NCBI GenBank assembly: GCA_019694685.1
Contig: JAIBBM010000004.1
Coordinates: 62,001-126,000, forward strand
Reading direction: 5' to 3'
From: Leptospirales bacterium
Lineage (GTDB): Bacteria; Spirochaetota; Leptospiria; Leptospirales; Leptonemataceae
Length of the DNA: 64,000 bases
Shown here one piece after another: positions 18,762 to 27,099 of this stretch. Positions within the stretch are counted from its first letter, which is position 1. Each line of letters begins with the position of its first letter. A model generated the notes under the pieces. The model saw only the letters and a program-made list of their open reading frames with translations. It did not search any database and had not been told where the DNA came from. Both the position numbers and the translations under genes were made by a program.

Positions 18762-20428
18762 TGTGCGGGCCTCACGGCAGGAAGTGCTTTCTGCAATTCT
18801 TCTAGAGGCATACGATGAGTAAAGTCACCGAATCGATCGGAAGGAGCCTGCTCTTTCCACATGGCGAAGAGTCTGTCTATGACCCCTTCCATTTCCGAGA
18901 GCGGAACATTGTCTGAAAGTTCTTTCGTAATTCTGGTTCCTTCGTAGTCCCCTCCTACATAAACTCCATAAATGTTCATACTTCTTCCAGCAAATCCCAG
19001 TTCTGCCGAGTAAGGACGCGCACAACCATTCGGGCATCCAGTCATTCGCACGGTAGGAGCTCGATCCTCGAGACCGTATTTCTCTAATTTCTTCTGAATG
19101 ACTTCAAGGAACGCGGGCAATGTGCGTTCTGACTCTGCGATAGCAAGACTGCACGTTGGAAGCGCAGGACAGGCCAGGGCTTTTGAGAAGAGGCTATTTG
19201 GTGCGTCCATACGCACGCCAGCGGCGCGAAACACCTGTTCGATGGCTGGCCTGTCAGATTCACGAATACCAAGCAGGATGAGATCCTGATCCGGGGTGAC
19301 TTGAGTGGAGAGGCGGTAATCGCGAATAACGTTTCTCAGCGAAGTCTTCAGTGAATGGCCCGCATTGTCTACGATTCTTCCTGCTAGAATGTGCAGCCCG
19401 AGCGTGAGAGTGCCGTCTTTCGCTTTTTGCCAGCCCAGGTATTCAGGTGTGTTCCATGCCGGCAGTGGTTTCTGTTCGAATTTTGCGCCGGATCTGCTTT
19501 CGGTTTCCGTTCGCATCCAGTCGATACCCTTTTCTGCGACCACGTACTTCAGGCGTGCGTGCTTTCTATCGTTGCGATCTCCGAAGTCTCGATGAATGGT
19601 TACGATGGCTTCCGCCACAGGAATCAATTTTGATGCGGGAATCCATCCGAGATTGTCTGCGACTCTCGCGTATGTTTTCGCATTGCGATGAGTTCGGCCA
19701 AGTCCGCCTCCCGCAAACACAAAGTATCCATTGATTTGGCCATTTTCGAAAGTGGCCGCGAATCCCATATCGTTCGTATAGATGTCGATGCTGTTGTTGC
19801 CCGCAGCCGTTACACCAATTTTGAATTTTCTCGGTAGGTAACGATCTCCATAGATTGGTTCCTCTACGGGCCCTGGTAGTTTTTCGTCATCCAGCCAGAC
19901 TTCTGCGTATGCGCCAGATCTTGCTCTGAAATGATCGGAGATGAGTTGAGCTACTCCATCCAGTTTCGCAAGGGAAGGATCGTTTAGAAAGTTTAACGAT
20001 TGTGTTACATTGCGAACGATGTCGCCGCAGGCACCGGTGGTGGAAAGGAGCGATTCGTGAATCTTTTGTAACGTGCGTTTGATGTCCTGCTTGAGAATGC
20101 CATGAAGCTGAATCGACTGACGGGTGGTAAGGCGCATGGATCCATTGCCTACGCGTGATGCAAGCTCGTCCCAGACCAGGTATTGCTCTGTGTTCAGCCT
20201 TCCACCCGGAATTCTTCCGCGGATCATCAGAGAATGGGCTTTTTCTGTTCCGCCTTCTTCTGTTTTTACGCGCGCATCGCGATTGTCTTGCTGGTACATT
20301 CCGTGGAATTTGAGCAGCAATGTTGTATCTTTTTCAAAGGAAGCACTGGAGTTTTTCAGCTCCTCTACTATGCTGCCTCTTAGGAAGCCAGAGTCCTGCT
20401 TGAGTTTTTCGTTCTTAGATAATTCCAT
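18758..20428 (-). CDS. cysI: Assimilatory sulfite reductase, siroheme/[4Fe-4S] subunit
   Basis: A 556-residue siroheme protein that reduces sulfite to sulfide with six electrons. The [4Fe-4S]-siroheme ligands are in the expected pattern: Cys420 and Cys426 (C-x5-C) and Cys465 and Cys469 (C-x3-C, TGCPNGCARP). The substrate-site motifs RLTTRQSIQLHG and GACGDIVRN are present. No CysJ flavoprotein is encoded nearby. The plant-type FNR three genes downstream is the obvious electron source, so it may act as a ferredoxin-type sulfite reductase. First gene of the minus-strand cys operon, divergent from cysH. Confidence 0.94.
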   Translation of the reverse strand: MELSKNEKLKQDSGFLRGSIVEELKNSSASFEKDTTLLLKFHGMYQQDNRDARVKTEEGGTEKAHSLMIRGRIPGGRLNTEQYLVWDELASRVGNGSMRLTTRQSIQLHGILKQDIKRTLQKIHESLLSTTGACGDIVRNVTQSLNFLNDPSLAKLDGVAQLISDHFRARSGAYAEVWLDDEKLPGPVEEPIYGDRYLPRKFKIGVTAAGNNSIDIYTNDMGFAATFENGQINGYFVFAGGGLGRTHRNAKTYARVADNLGWIPASKLIPVAEAIVTIHRDFGDRNDRKHARLKYVVAEKGIDWMRTETESRSGAKFEQKPLPAWNTPEYLGWQKAKDGTLTLGLHILAGRIVDNAGHSLKTSLRNVIRDYRLSTQVTPDQDLILLGIRESDRPAIEQVFRAAGVRMDAPNSLFSKALACPALPTCSLAIAESERTLPAFLEVIQKKLEKYGLEDRAPTVRMTGCPNGCARPYSAELGFAGRSMNIYGVYVGGDYEGTRITKELSDNVPLSEMEGVIDRLFAMWKEQAPSDRFGDFTHRMPLEELQKALPAVRPAQ

Positions 20429-20459
20429 GGAAATCTCTCTGTGAGGCCATCTTTTTCAT

Positions 20460-20510
20460 TTGACCCTGACAGGACAAACGATTTTAGTATTCATATCAAA
20501 TTACTAGGAA
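20460..20510 (+). promoter_or_regulatory. Candidate cysH promoter with overlapping inverted repeat
   Basis: In the 89-bp gap between cysI and cysH, TTGACC (20460-20465) is followed after 17-19 bases by TTTAGT/TAGTAT (20483-20490), a plausible -35/-10 pair. An inverted repeat TAGTA-N12-TACTA (20485-20506) covers the -10 and extends to the ribosome site AGGAA just before the TTG start. Such a placement would suit a repressor acting on cysH and perhaps on the divergent cysI. The arms are only 5 bp, so support is modest. Confidence 0.35.
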
Positions 20511-20517
20511 ATAAGTT

Positions 20518-21231
20518 TTGGACCTTTCTGCTCTAAATTTGGAACTCGCTGCCCTGTCCACTGAAGAAGTGGTTCGGAAGCTTTATGCCCTGGACCCGGC
20601 TGGCACCGTCCTCGCCTGCAGTGCGAGCATAGAGGACACAGTCCTTTTGCATATGCTGGCGGAGGCGGCAAAGTCGGCAGGAAGGAAACCGCGTGCCTTC
20701 GTGCTCGATACGGGGAGATTGCCCGAAGAAACCTACCAGGTGCTGGAAGATTGCAGGCAGAAGTACCACTTTGAGTTCGAAATGGTTTTCCCGGAATCTC
20801 AGGATGTGGAAAAGCTTTTGAGGGCAAAGGGCCCTTTTTCCTTTTACGAGAGCATTGAGAATCGCAAGGAATGCTGTCATATTCGCAAGGTTCTTCCATT
20901 AAAGAGAGCATTGTCCGGCGCCACTCTCTGGATTACAGGGATGAGGCGGGAGCAATCCGTAACGCGGGCAGATGTTCCATTTGTGGAACTGGACCAGGCG
21001 CATGGAGGCATTCTCAAAGCAAACCCTCTGGCTCTGTGGACTGAGAAAATGGTCTACGACTACGCAAGTGCGCATAACGTTCCAGTTCATCCTCTCCATC
21101 GTCGCGGATTTCCAAGCATTGGTTGTGAGCCATGTACGCGGGCCATCCAGCCCGGCGAAGACTTTCGCGCAGGACGATGGTGGTGGGAAAACGCGGATCA
21201 AAAGGAATGCGGACTTCACGTTAAGTCCTGA
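20518..21231 (+). CDS. cysH: Adenylyl-sulfate (APS) reductase, [4Fe-4S] type
   Basis: A 237-residue thioredoxin-dependent reductase converting APS to sulfite and AMP. Two cysteine pairs that bind a [4Fe-4S] cluster are present (Cys119-Cys120 in RKECCHIRK and Cys203/Cys206 in GCEPCTRA), plus the catalytic Cys231 in KECGLH. This pattern marks APS-using enzymes rather than PAPS-using ones and fits the absence of APS kinase. The start is a TTG at 20518 with AGGAA 8 bases upstream; no ATG fits the N-terminus. The siroheme gene follows after 3 bases. Confidence 0.95.
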   Translation: MDLSALNLELAALSTEEVVRKLYALDPAGTVLACSASIEDTVLLHMLAEAAKSAGRKPRAFVLDTGRLPEETYQVLEDCRQKYHFEFEMVFPESQDVEKLLRAKGPFSFYESIENRKECCHIRKVLPLKRALSGATLWITGMRREQSVTRADVPFVELDQAHGGILKANPLALWTEKMVYDYASAHNVPVHPLHRRGFPSIGCEPCTRAIQPGEDFRAGRWWWENADQKECGLHVKS

Positions 21232-21234
21232 TTT

Positions 21235-21879
21235 ATGAGTTCAAAACTCTTTCCCCTGGTGCTGGACCTTCACAATCGTCCGGTGCTCATTGCAGGAGAA
21301 GGGAGTCATGCCCTGGAGAAAATTCGCCTTCTGATTGAGTCGGGCGCACAGGTTCGTCTCTATTGTGAACCCAATGATCCCAATCTGGATGTGGTTCGCG
21401 CGCAAGTAGAATGGCGGTCCCCGCCAGTAGCCGCCCTCGACCTGGACGATGTGTTTTTTGCAGTCTATGCCGGAGAAGATCGCGCGGAGGCGGAGCGATT
21501 GTTTCAGCTCGCGGAATCAAAGTGTAAACTCTTCTGCAGCGTGGATGATCCGGCGCACTGCAACGTAATATTTCCTGCGATCGCGCGCTCGGGATCGGTT
21601 CAGGTTGCCATTTCCACGTCTGGCCTGAGCCCGACGCTCGCGCGCAGGTTGAAGGATCAGATTCAAAAAGAAATTCTTGGAGATCACATGGGTGATTTTG
21701 CGGAGTTTCTTGGATACTGCCGGACCAATCTGAATCCTAGAATTTCTGGTTTTGAAAACAAAAAGAAGTTCTGGGATCGGGTGTTTGATTCGGACGTACT
21801 TGAAATTCTGAAATCAAAAGGACAAGAGGCTGCTTACAAGAGAGTCGTGGATCTTCTGGATCTGGAACAACTGCCCTGA
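21235..21879 (+). CDS. Precorrin-2 dehydrogenase / sirohydrochlorin ferrochelatase-like protein
   Basis: A 214-residue protein matching the CysG N-terminal domain/Met8p/SirC family: the NAD-binding start FPLVLDLHNRPVLIAGEG, the catalytic region FCSVDDPAHCNVIFPA and AISTSGLSPTLARRLKDQI. It would oxidise precorrin-2 to sirohydrochlorin and possibly insert iron to make siroheme, the cofactor of the sulfite reductase encoded upstream. It lacks the uroporphyrinogen methyltransferase domain of full CysG, which must be encoded elsewhere. Coupled closely to cysH (3-base gap). Confidence 0.88.
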   Translation: MSSKLFPLVLDLHNRPVLIAGEGSHALEKIRLLIESGAQVRLYCEPNDPNLDVVRAQVEWRSPPVAALDLDDVFFAVYAGEDRAEAERLFQLAESKCKLFCSVDDPAHCNVIFPAIARSGSVQVAISTSGLSPTLARRLKDQIQKEILGDHMGDFAEFLGYCRTNLNPRISGFENKKKFWDRVFDSDVLEILKSKGQEAAYKRVVDLLDLEQLP

Positions 21880-22070
21880 GTGTCGATTTGATCTTGCTTC
21901 GCATTCGCGCTCGGTATTGAGTCTGATTTTCAATCCTCTCTTCTTTGCAGCCGCTTTTCGAAATATTATAACAGATAGAGTTTTTGTGTGATTCTAAATA
22001 GTTTGTATTTCTAAACTACATTGGGCGGATTTTCGTTGATGGTGGGGGTTGATCGAATTTTCCAGGTAAC
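21880..22070 (+). promoter_or_regulatory. AT-rich intergenic region before the dioxygenase/RidA operon
   Basis: A 191-bp gap between the siroheme gene and the next operon. Its centre (about 21955-22020) is much richer in A and T than the surroundings (ATATTATAAC, TGATTCTAAATAG, TTGTATTTCTAAAC) and probably holds the promoter for the two genes that follow, but several -10 candidates overlap and I do not choose one. The downstream GTG start has CAGG 5-8 bases upstream. Confidence 0.4.
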
Positions 22071-22904
22071 GTGAGCAAAAGCAATGGTGATAAGGTAACG
22101 TCATCGGATCTGATTACGCGCGTTGAGGGTCCAAAATTCCGGGATGGAAAAATTATTGTCTCGCCCTTGAATCCGGATGATTTGAAAACTCCGGTCGTTA
22201 TTTTCAAGAAAGTGTATCCTCCTGATTTTTTGGAAGAAGTGAGGAGGTCTGTGGTAAATCACAGATTTGCATTTGAAGACTATCACCTCAACGAAGCAGG
22301 GCTGGCGGATAACTTCAAACGATACGATGACCTTCGCACAAGAGAAAGACGTTCCTGTTTTGCGCAGATCTACTCCTTTTATTTTTGGAATCAAGGTACG
22401 CCGGAGATCGTGTCGGAATTCCTGCAATCTCTTACCCGGTTTGGCAATGTCATTGCGGGTAGAGAAGAAAATGATCGCCTGGATTTGACGGCGCAAAAAT
22501 GGGCCGCTTTGATTTGTGCGAGTTATCCTGCAGGAGGCATGCTCGGAAATCATCATTTCAGCGATGATCTGGGTGGCTATCATGATCGTTTTGACGAACT
22601 GGTGGTGCAGTTTGCAAAGTATGGCCGCGACTACAAGGAAGGAGGAGTTCATTTTGCGCGCCGCCTTCAGATGACGGAAACCTATTCGCCTTCCAACCAT
22701 GGGCCGCTTGAATTTATCGAGCCCGAGCTGGATGTAGGCGACATCATTGCGATCACAATCAAAGATGCGTATCACAGGGTAACTCCCGTTGACCCGCAAC
22801 TGGATTATCGTGATCCACTGAAAGGCCGATTCATTGGCCAACTCTACTACACACTGGCTAGCGATCTGAAGAAACTCTCCGCCTCTGGTGAGCAATCGAA
22901 ATGA
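22071..22904 (+). CDS. Putative 2-oxoglutarate/Fe(II) oxygenase-like protein
   Basis: A 277-residue protein, GTG start. From residue 150 on it follows the layout of double-stranded beta-helix dioxygenases: YPAGGMLGNHHFSDD (152-166) where the first iron ligand is expected, EGGVHF near 190, then GDIIAITIKDAYHRVTPV (224-240) with a likely second histidine at 235, and GRF (252-254) where the 2-oxoglutarate-binding arginine is expected. A clean HxD/E motif is not visible, so iron ligation may be unusual or absent. The product and substrate are unknown. It overlaps the RidA-like gene by 4 bases, implying a shared pathway. Confidence 0.5.
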   Translation: MSKSNGDKVTSSDLITRVEGPKFRDGKIIVSPLNPDDLKTPVVIFKKVYPPDFLEEVRRSVVNHRFAFEDYHLNEAGLADNFKRYDDLRTRERRSCFAQIYSFYFWNQGTPEIVSEFLQSLTRFGNVIAGREENDRLDLTAQKWAALICASYPAGGMLGNHHFSDDLGGYHDRFDELVVQFAKYGRDYKEGGVHFARRLQMTETYSPSNHGPLEFIEPELDVGDIIAITIKDAYHRVTPVDPQLDYRDPLKGRFIGQLYYTLASDLKKLSASGEQSK

Positions 22905-24016
22905 AAGCCGCCGTTTCGCGCAAAAGTGAAGTAGAGGAAATGATCGTTGTCAATGGAGTGAATGCCGCTTCCTTTCTGGAAGAGGCCAATCACCTTGTTG
23001 CATCCTATTTGAGCCAGCTGGAGCAGAAGGATCTCTCCATGGACTCCTGCATTTCTATGGTGATCTTCGTGTCAGACATCGCCAATCAGGAACAGATTCT
23101 GGAGAGAATGCCGTTCTTTCAGGATCTAAGATCCATGAACTGTGCCATTTCTATTGTGGGGGCGGCACCCGTAGGCAATCGAATCAGTCTCATCGCCCAC
23201 CATGCAGAAGAACCGGGCCTGTTCAAAAAGCTCATTAGAATTGAAGAAAATTTAAACGGCGCGCAGATCTTGCGCCTGGTCCGAAAAGATCGCGAACTTC
23301 ATATCCTATTCAATTTCAAGGGGAGACCAACTGATGACGTAGAGGGTCAGACAAGTTCTGTTTTTGAGAGACTCTTCGCTTATTGCAAATGCATGAATCT
23401 GGATCCGAAAAAACTTGTGCGGACCTGGATTTATGTGAATGATATCGACAACAATTACGCGGGAATGGTGGAGGCGCGAAAGTCGTTTTTCCACGCGCAT
23501 GGACTGACGCCTGACTCCGGTTATCCGGCGAGCACCGGGATTGGAGGACGGTCGAGAGACCATCGCCTATCCGTTCTGGTGAATGCGCATATTTACGACA
23601 ATCAAACGCAAGTGGAACGAATTCAAGCACTCACTCACATGAACCCCACAATTGAGTACGGTGTTACTTTTGAACGTGCGATGCAGGTGGAACTGGATCA
23701 GGGACGTTATGTTTACATTTCCGGCACTGCGAGCATTGACAATGAGGGTTGCATTGTTTGCGAATTGGATCTGGAAGGACAGGTGAATCGAACCGTTGAG
23801 AATATCGCGGCGCTGCTTGAGTCTTGCGAAATGAGGCTGGAAGACTTGATGTATGTATGCATCTACTTGCGGGACTTCAATGAAGAGCACAGGACAAGAT
23901 CCTGCATTCAGAAACTCTTGCCTGGTAATGTTCCGTTTGTTTTGTTGCACGCACCTGTTTGCCGTCCTGGCTGGCTCATCGAAATAGACGGTCTGGCAAG
24001 AAAAACAAGTCTTTGA
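22901..24016 (+). CDS. Multi-domain RidA/YjgF-fold protein, chorismatase (FkbO/Hyg5/XanB2)-like
   Basis: A 371-residue protein whose C-terminal part (about 255-366) is an evident RidA/YjgF domain: YVYISGTASID, GQVNRTVENIAALLESC, VCIYLRDFNEE and ending LIEIDGLA. Residues about 130-230 look like a second such domain (RTWIYVNDIDNNYAGMVEAR then PASTGIGG), and 15-100 perhaps a third degenerate one. Long proteins with this layout include chorismatases, which hydrolyse chorismate to hydroxybenzoates or dihydroxycyclohexadienoate; the penultimate-helix EID glutamate fits their catalytic Glu. Plain RidA deaminases are only about 130 aa. Translationally coupled to the preceding oxygenase-like gene. Confidence 0.55.
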   Translation: MKAAVSRKSEVEEMIVVNGVNAASFLEEANHLVASYLSQLEQKDLSMDSCISMVIFVSDIANQEQILERMPFFQDLRSMNCAISIVGAAPVGNRISLIAHHAEEPGLFKKLIRIEENLNGAQILRLVRKDRELHILFNFKGRPTDDVEGQTSSVFERLFAYCKCMNLDPKKLVRTWIYVNDIDNNYAGMVEARKSFFHAHGLTPDSGYPASTGIGGRSRDHRLSVLVNAHIYDNQTQVERIQALTHMNPTIEYGVTFERAMQVELDQGRYVYISGTASIDNEGCIVCELDLEGQVNRTVENIAALLESCEMRLEDLMYVCIYLRDFNEEHRTRSCIQKLLPGNVPFVLLHAPVCRPGWLIEIDGLARKTSL

Positions 24017-24112
24017 CTTTGCCGCCTTCTGCCTTCTTCCGCGCGCGGTGAGAACTTTCTCTGCTTCGTCTGGAAAAGGATGGCCTGCCTACCGGCCACC
24101 GGATAAGAGAGC

Positions 24113-25378
24113 GTGTCCATGCACAATACTCTGGAACAAATCCTGCGGCAGAGAGAAGTTCGCGGGGAAAGAACCGTAGCTCTCCTGCGGGCTGCGTTCA
24201 TCTCACTTGCCGTCTTTCTCGATGTCCTTGCATTCGCTCACGTCATCCCTCCCTATACCAGTTCGCCTCCCGCAGTGAGCACTCTGTTGCTCGATGCGTT
24301 TTTTCTTTCGGCAGCTCTGGCTTTTGCGATCCTCGCACTGAAGGGAGTTTACTATGGCTTCTTAAAGTTTGTTACCATCACCCTTGATTATGTTCTGATT
24401 CTTGTGATGTTCGCGTTTGACCCGTCGCTTGCTGGAGCAGGGATAGAGAACCTGTGGCTTGCTGTGATTGCACCTGTGTTCATGTTGTATCTGAACCTGA
24501 TCCGCTTCTCACAATCGGCGGCCTGGTATGCGGCGGGTTTGTCTGTCGCACAATGCGCGATCGTTGCGCGGTTGATCCTCGGTTCCTGGGAACTGCAAAA
24601 GATTCTTCCGCTTGAGTTCGGGCTCTTGATGCTCATTTCCATTGGACTTGCTGTAAGCGCCGCAGGCCGCCAGATGACGGAAGAAGCCAGTGCAAAGCAA
24701 ATGCTTGAACGTTATCTGCCACCGCAGCTGGTAAAAGAATTGCAGCGAAGCAAAGCAAGTCTGGTTCCCGGAGGCAGGCGGCAGTTTGTCACGATGCTGT
24801 TTGCAGATATCCGCGGCTTCACCAGGATTTCAGAGACGCTAAGTCCGGAGCAGGTGGTTGAGGTTCTCAACGACTATTTGTCCACCATGACAGATGTGAT
24901 TTTTGCTCACGAGGGGACCATTGATAAGTTCATCGGCGATGCAGTCATGACGATTTTCGGATCGCCCGTTAGCCGGCCAGACGACGTGGTGCGTGCCTTT
25001 CGCGCCGCTCAGGGAATGATTCTAGCGCTCGACGAATTTAACGCTCGGCATCCAGAGCTTCCGTCGCCCATTGCCATTGGTGTGGGTCTGCATGCAGGAG
25101 AGGTCATTGCCGGCAACATTGGCTCTGCAAAGCGACTCGACTACACCGTGATTGGAGACAACGTCAATCTTACTTCACGCATCGAGGCGCTGACGAAGCA
25201 CTATGGTTGCAGAATCCTGGCAAGCAGTGCTGTGATAGAGGGACTCAAACGCTGCGGTGTGGAACCGGCCGCGCGAGAAATTGATACGGTCATTGTGCAG
25301 GGTAAAACGCAGTCTGTGGTGGTGTACGAGCTGTTTGTAGAGGCTGCTCCGGCGACTGTTTCTTCCACACAGTTTTAA
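24113..25378 (+). CDS. Membrane-bound class III adenylate cyclase
   Basis: A 421-residue protein with about six membrane helices (25-190) and a cytoplasmic cyclase domain (about 225-400) making cyclic AMP from ATP. Metal-binding aspartates lie in LFADIRGFTRI and IGDAVMTIFG, the purine-site lysine in IDKFIGDA, the adenine-specifying LDYTVIGDN, and the transition-state Asn/Arg in NLTSRIEA. A short linker with ERYLPPQLVKEL precedes the domain, as in many spirochaetal cyclases. The start is a GTG at 24113 or the ATG at 24119. No partner gene is evident nearby. Confidence 0.9.
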   Translation: MSMHNTLEQILRQREVRGERTVALLRAAFISLAVFLDVLAFAHVIPPYTSSPPAVSTLLLDAFFLSAALAFAILALKGVYYGFLKFVTITLDYVLILVMFAFDPSLAGAGIENLWLAVIAPVFMLYLNLIRFSQSAAWYAAGLSVAQCAIVARLILGSWELQKILPLEFGLLMLISIGLAVSAAGRQMTEEASAKQMLERYLPPQLVKELQRSKASLVPGGRRQFVTMLFADIRGFTRISETLSPEQVVEVLNDYLSTMTDVIFAHEGTIDKFIGDAVMTIFGSPVSRPDDVVRAFRAAQGMILALDEFNARHPELPSPIAIGVGLHAGEVIAGNIGSAKRLDYTVIGDNVNLTSRIEALTKHYGCRILASSAVIEGLKRCGVEPAAREIDTVIVQGKTQSVVVYELFVEAAPATVSSTQF

Positions 25379-25709
25379 AACCGCTGCCCACGTGCGTCCA
25401 GGTCATCTGGTTGCCCTGAATGATCAGGCGGTAACGAAAATCTGTGCCGATTCCGCAAGAATGCGTTGTATCTGATATGATGTGTAAGATGTCGCCTTCT
25501 ACAGAGTAAGAAAAAGCAAAGCAGAGGTCTTCGTTTCGAAGATAAGTTCCGCGCCCACCATCGCCGAACAAAACTGCATCCCCTGTCCAGGTCCATCTGC
25601 CCTTGAGAGTGTTTTCTCCTGCAATGCGACCGACCGATGTCTGGCAGGCACAGAGGCCTGCCAAAAAGATTAAAGCGACCAGCCGTCGAGGGGCCCGCGC
25701 GAGTTTCAC
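25290..25709 (-). CDS. Small hypothetical lipoprotein
   Basis: A protein of about 139 residues if started at the GTG at 25709; an ATG at 25748 adds 13 residues. The N-terminus is a good lipoprotein signal (KLARAPRRLVALIFLAGLCAC). The mature part reads like a small beta-sandwich (GRWTWTGDAVLF, GTYLRNEDLCFAFSY, RYRLIIQGNQMTW), reminiscent of lipocalin-like envelope proteins. Its last 89 bases overlap the 3' end of the cyclase gene on the other strand. No specific function can be given. Confidence 0.55.
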   Translation of the reverse strand: MKLARAPRRLVALIFLAGLCACQTSVGRIAGENTLKGRWTWTGDAVLFGDGGRGTYLRNEDLCFAFSYSVEGDILHIISDTTHSCGIGTDFRYRLIIQGNQMTWTHVGSGFKTVWKKQSPEQPLQTARTPPQTAFYPAQ

Positions 25710-25863
25710 AATGGAGAAAGAGCTGATATGCACGCGACTGCAAACCATATTTTGCTTTGACTCACGTTTCTACAGCAGCGAAAGATCGTCTAACGTACCC
25801 AAAAATTTCAAGATGGGTTTCGGAAATAGATTGAAAGAGCCCGAGCCATACGTCTACTGAGAT

Positions 25864-27039
25864 ATGCGTGGAGCCACCTTCCTGCAGGGGATTGCCTTTC
25901 TGTTTGCAGCCGGGATCGGCTGCACTCCAGCTTTGCCCGTTTCCGCTAATCTGGATGAGACCACTGCTCTTGTGGCTGGAATTGGCCTTCTTCCTCGTTC
26001 TACCACTGCCAGTGCCACGGTAATCACGCGGGTCATGGTGGTTCTTGGAAACAACACAACGACCACAAACATCTACGACCCTTCTACGAACATGTTTAGC
26101 AACGGTCCCACACTCACCGGAAGTGCAGCACCTGGGACAATTCAGTTTACGATTCCTTCCGGGACTCATTCGGGCAAGACGTTGATTGTGCATGGCGCAT
26201 CCTCCTCCATGTATGATCCGGCTACTGGTTCCATGGTGGCGGGGCCCGCCCCTTCCGGGACCCTGGGAATTGGGTCGGCTGCTTTTGTAGTGCCCGCAGG
26301 TGGTGCGCAGCCGGGGAAAGTCATGATCGTTCATGGTGGGAGTCTACTCACCACAAGCCTCTACAATCCGGCCACTCACACCATGGGGGCAGGCGCGGCT
26401 CTTGGGTTTGGCCCAACAGGGGGATCTTTCACAATGTACATTCCAACCGGCACACAGGGCGGGAAGTTCATGACCATGCAGGCCGGTGCGCAGCGTCGTG
26501 CCATGTTCTATGACCCGGTCGGGGACTCCTATGCCACAAGTGCAAACCAGACCACAGCAAATGTGGGGGGAGATGCCTGGGCATATCTCATGACATCCGG
26601 TGCCAACCCAAACAAGATCTTCGTCGTCGTTGCCAACGGTGCCTCTACGACAAATCTATACGATCTGGCATCGGATACCTGGGCGGCCTCTTCTCCTGTT
26701 TTGACCGCCGCTGCAAGTCCCGGATCAAATGGTTTTCTAGTTCCATCGGGAGGAAACTCTGGCAAGCTACTCGTGTTGCATGGTGCGCTTACAAGCAGTT
26801 CTTTCTATGATCCTTCCGGAAACACAATGGGTGGAGGTCCTGCACTCACCGGGAACATGGGGGGAGGATCCTGTGTTTTTTCTATCACGGCTGGCCCGCA
26901 GATGGGTAAGGTGATGGTGGTGCTCGGCGGCAATCAGACCGTAACAAATATTTTTGATCCTTCCGCATCCACTTTCAGCGCGGGGCCTTCTCTCACCGCC
27001 AATGCAAACGGTGGCGCCCAGTGTTTCTCTATTCAGTAG
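25864..27039 (+). CDS. Exported seven-repeat beta-propeller-like protein
   Basis: A 391-residue protein. Its signal-like N-terminus ends in AAGIGC, a loose lipobox. The mature part from about residue 55 is made of seven repeats of 47-50 residues. Each has a strand such as VMVVLG or TLIVHG, then xNxYDPxxxxMxxGP, then xPSGxxxGK, which closes six repeats; the seventh ends at the stop in CFSIQ. This resembles kelch-type motifs, and seven copies suit a seven-bladed propeller. Composition is rich in Gly, Ser, Thr and Asn, as in surface proteins. The fold is inference, the ligand unknown, and an upstream SD is not obvious. Confidence 0.7.
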   Translation: MRGATFLQGIAFLFAAGIGCTPALPVSANLDETTALVAGIGLLPRSTTASATVITRVMVVLGNNTTTTNIYDPSTNMFSNGPTLTGSAAPGTIQFTIPSGTHSGKTLIVHGASSSMYDPATGSMVAGPAPSGTLGIGSAAFVVPAGGAQPGKVMIVHGGSLLTTSLYNPATHTMGAGAALGFGPTGGSFTMYIPTGTQGGKFMTMQAGAQRRAMFYDPVGDSYATSANQTTANVGGDAWAYLMTSGANPNKIFVVVANGASTTNLYDLASDTWAASSPVLTAAASPGSNGFLVPSGGNSGKLLVLHGALTSSSFYDPSGNTMGGGPALTGNMGGGSCVFSITAGPQMGKVMVVLGGNQTVTNIFDPSASTFSAGPSLTANANGGAQCFSIQ

Positions 27040-27099
27040 TACGATCGTGGATCGCGTGCTGTGCATGCTGAATAGCGGTTGCATGCTCACGCAAACGAT

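Noticed and set aside
25762-26334. A 190-codon minus-strand frame opposite the seven-repeat protein
   Set aside because: Its repetitive Ser/Arg/His composition mirrors the repeats on the coding strand; the plus-strand frame has a signal peptide and regular repeats.
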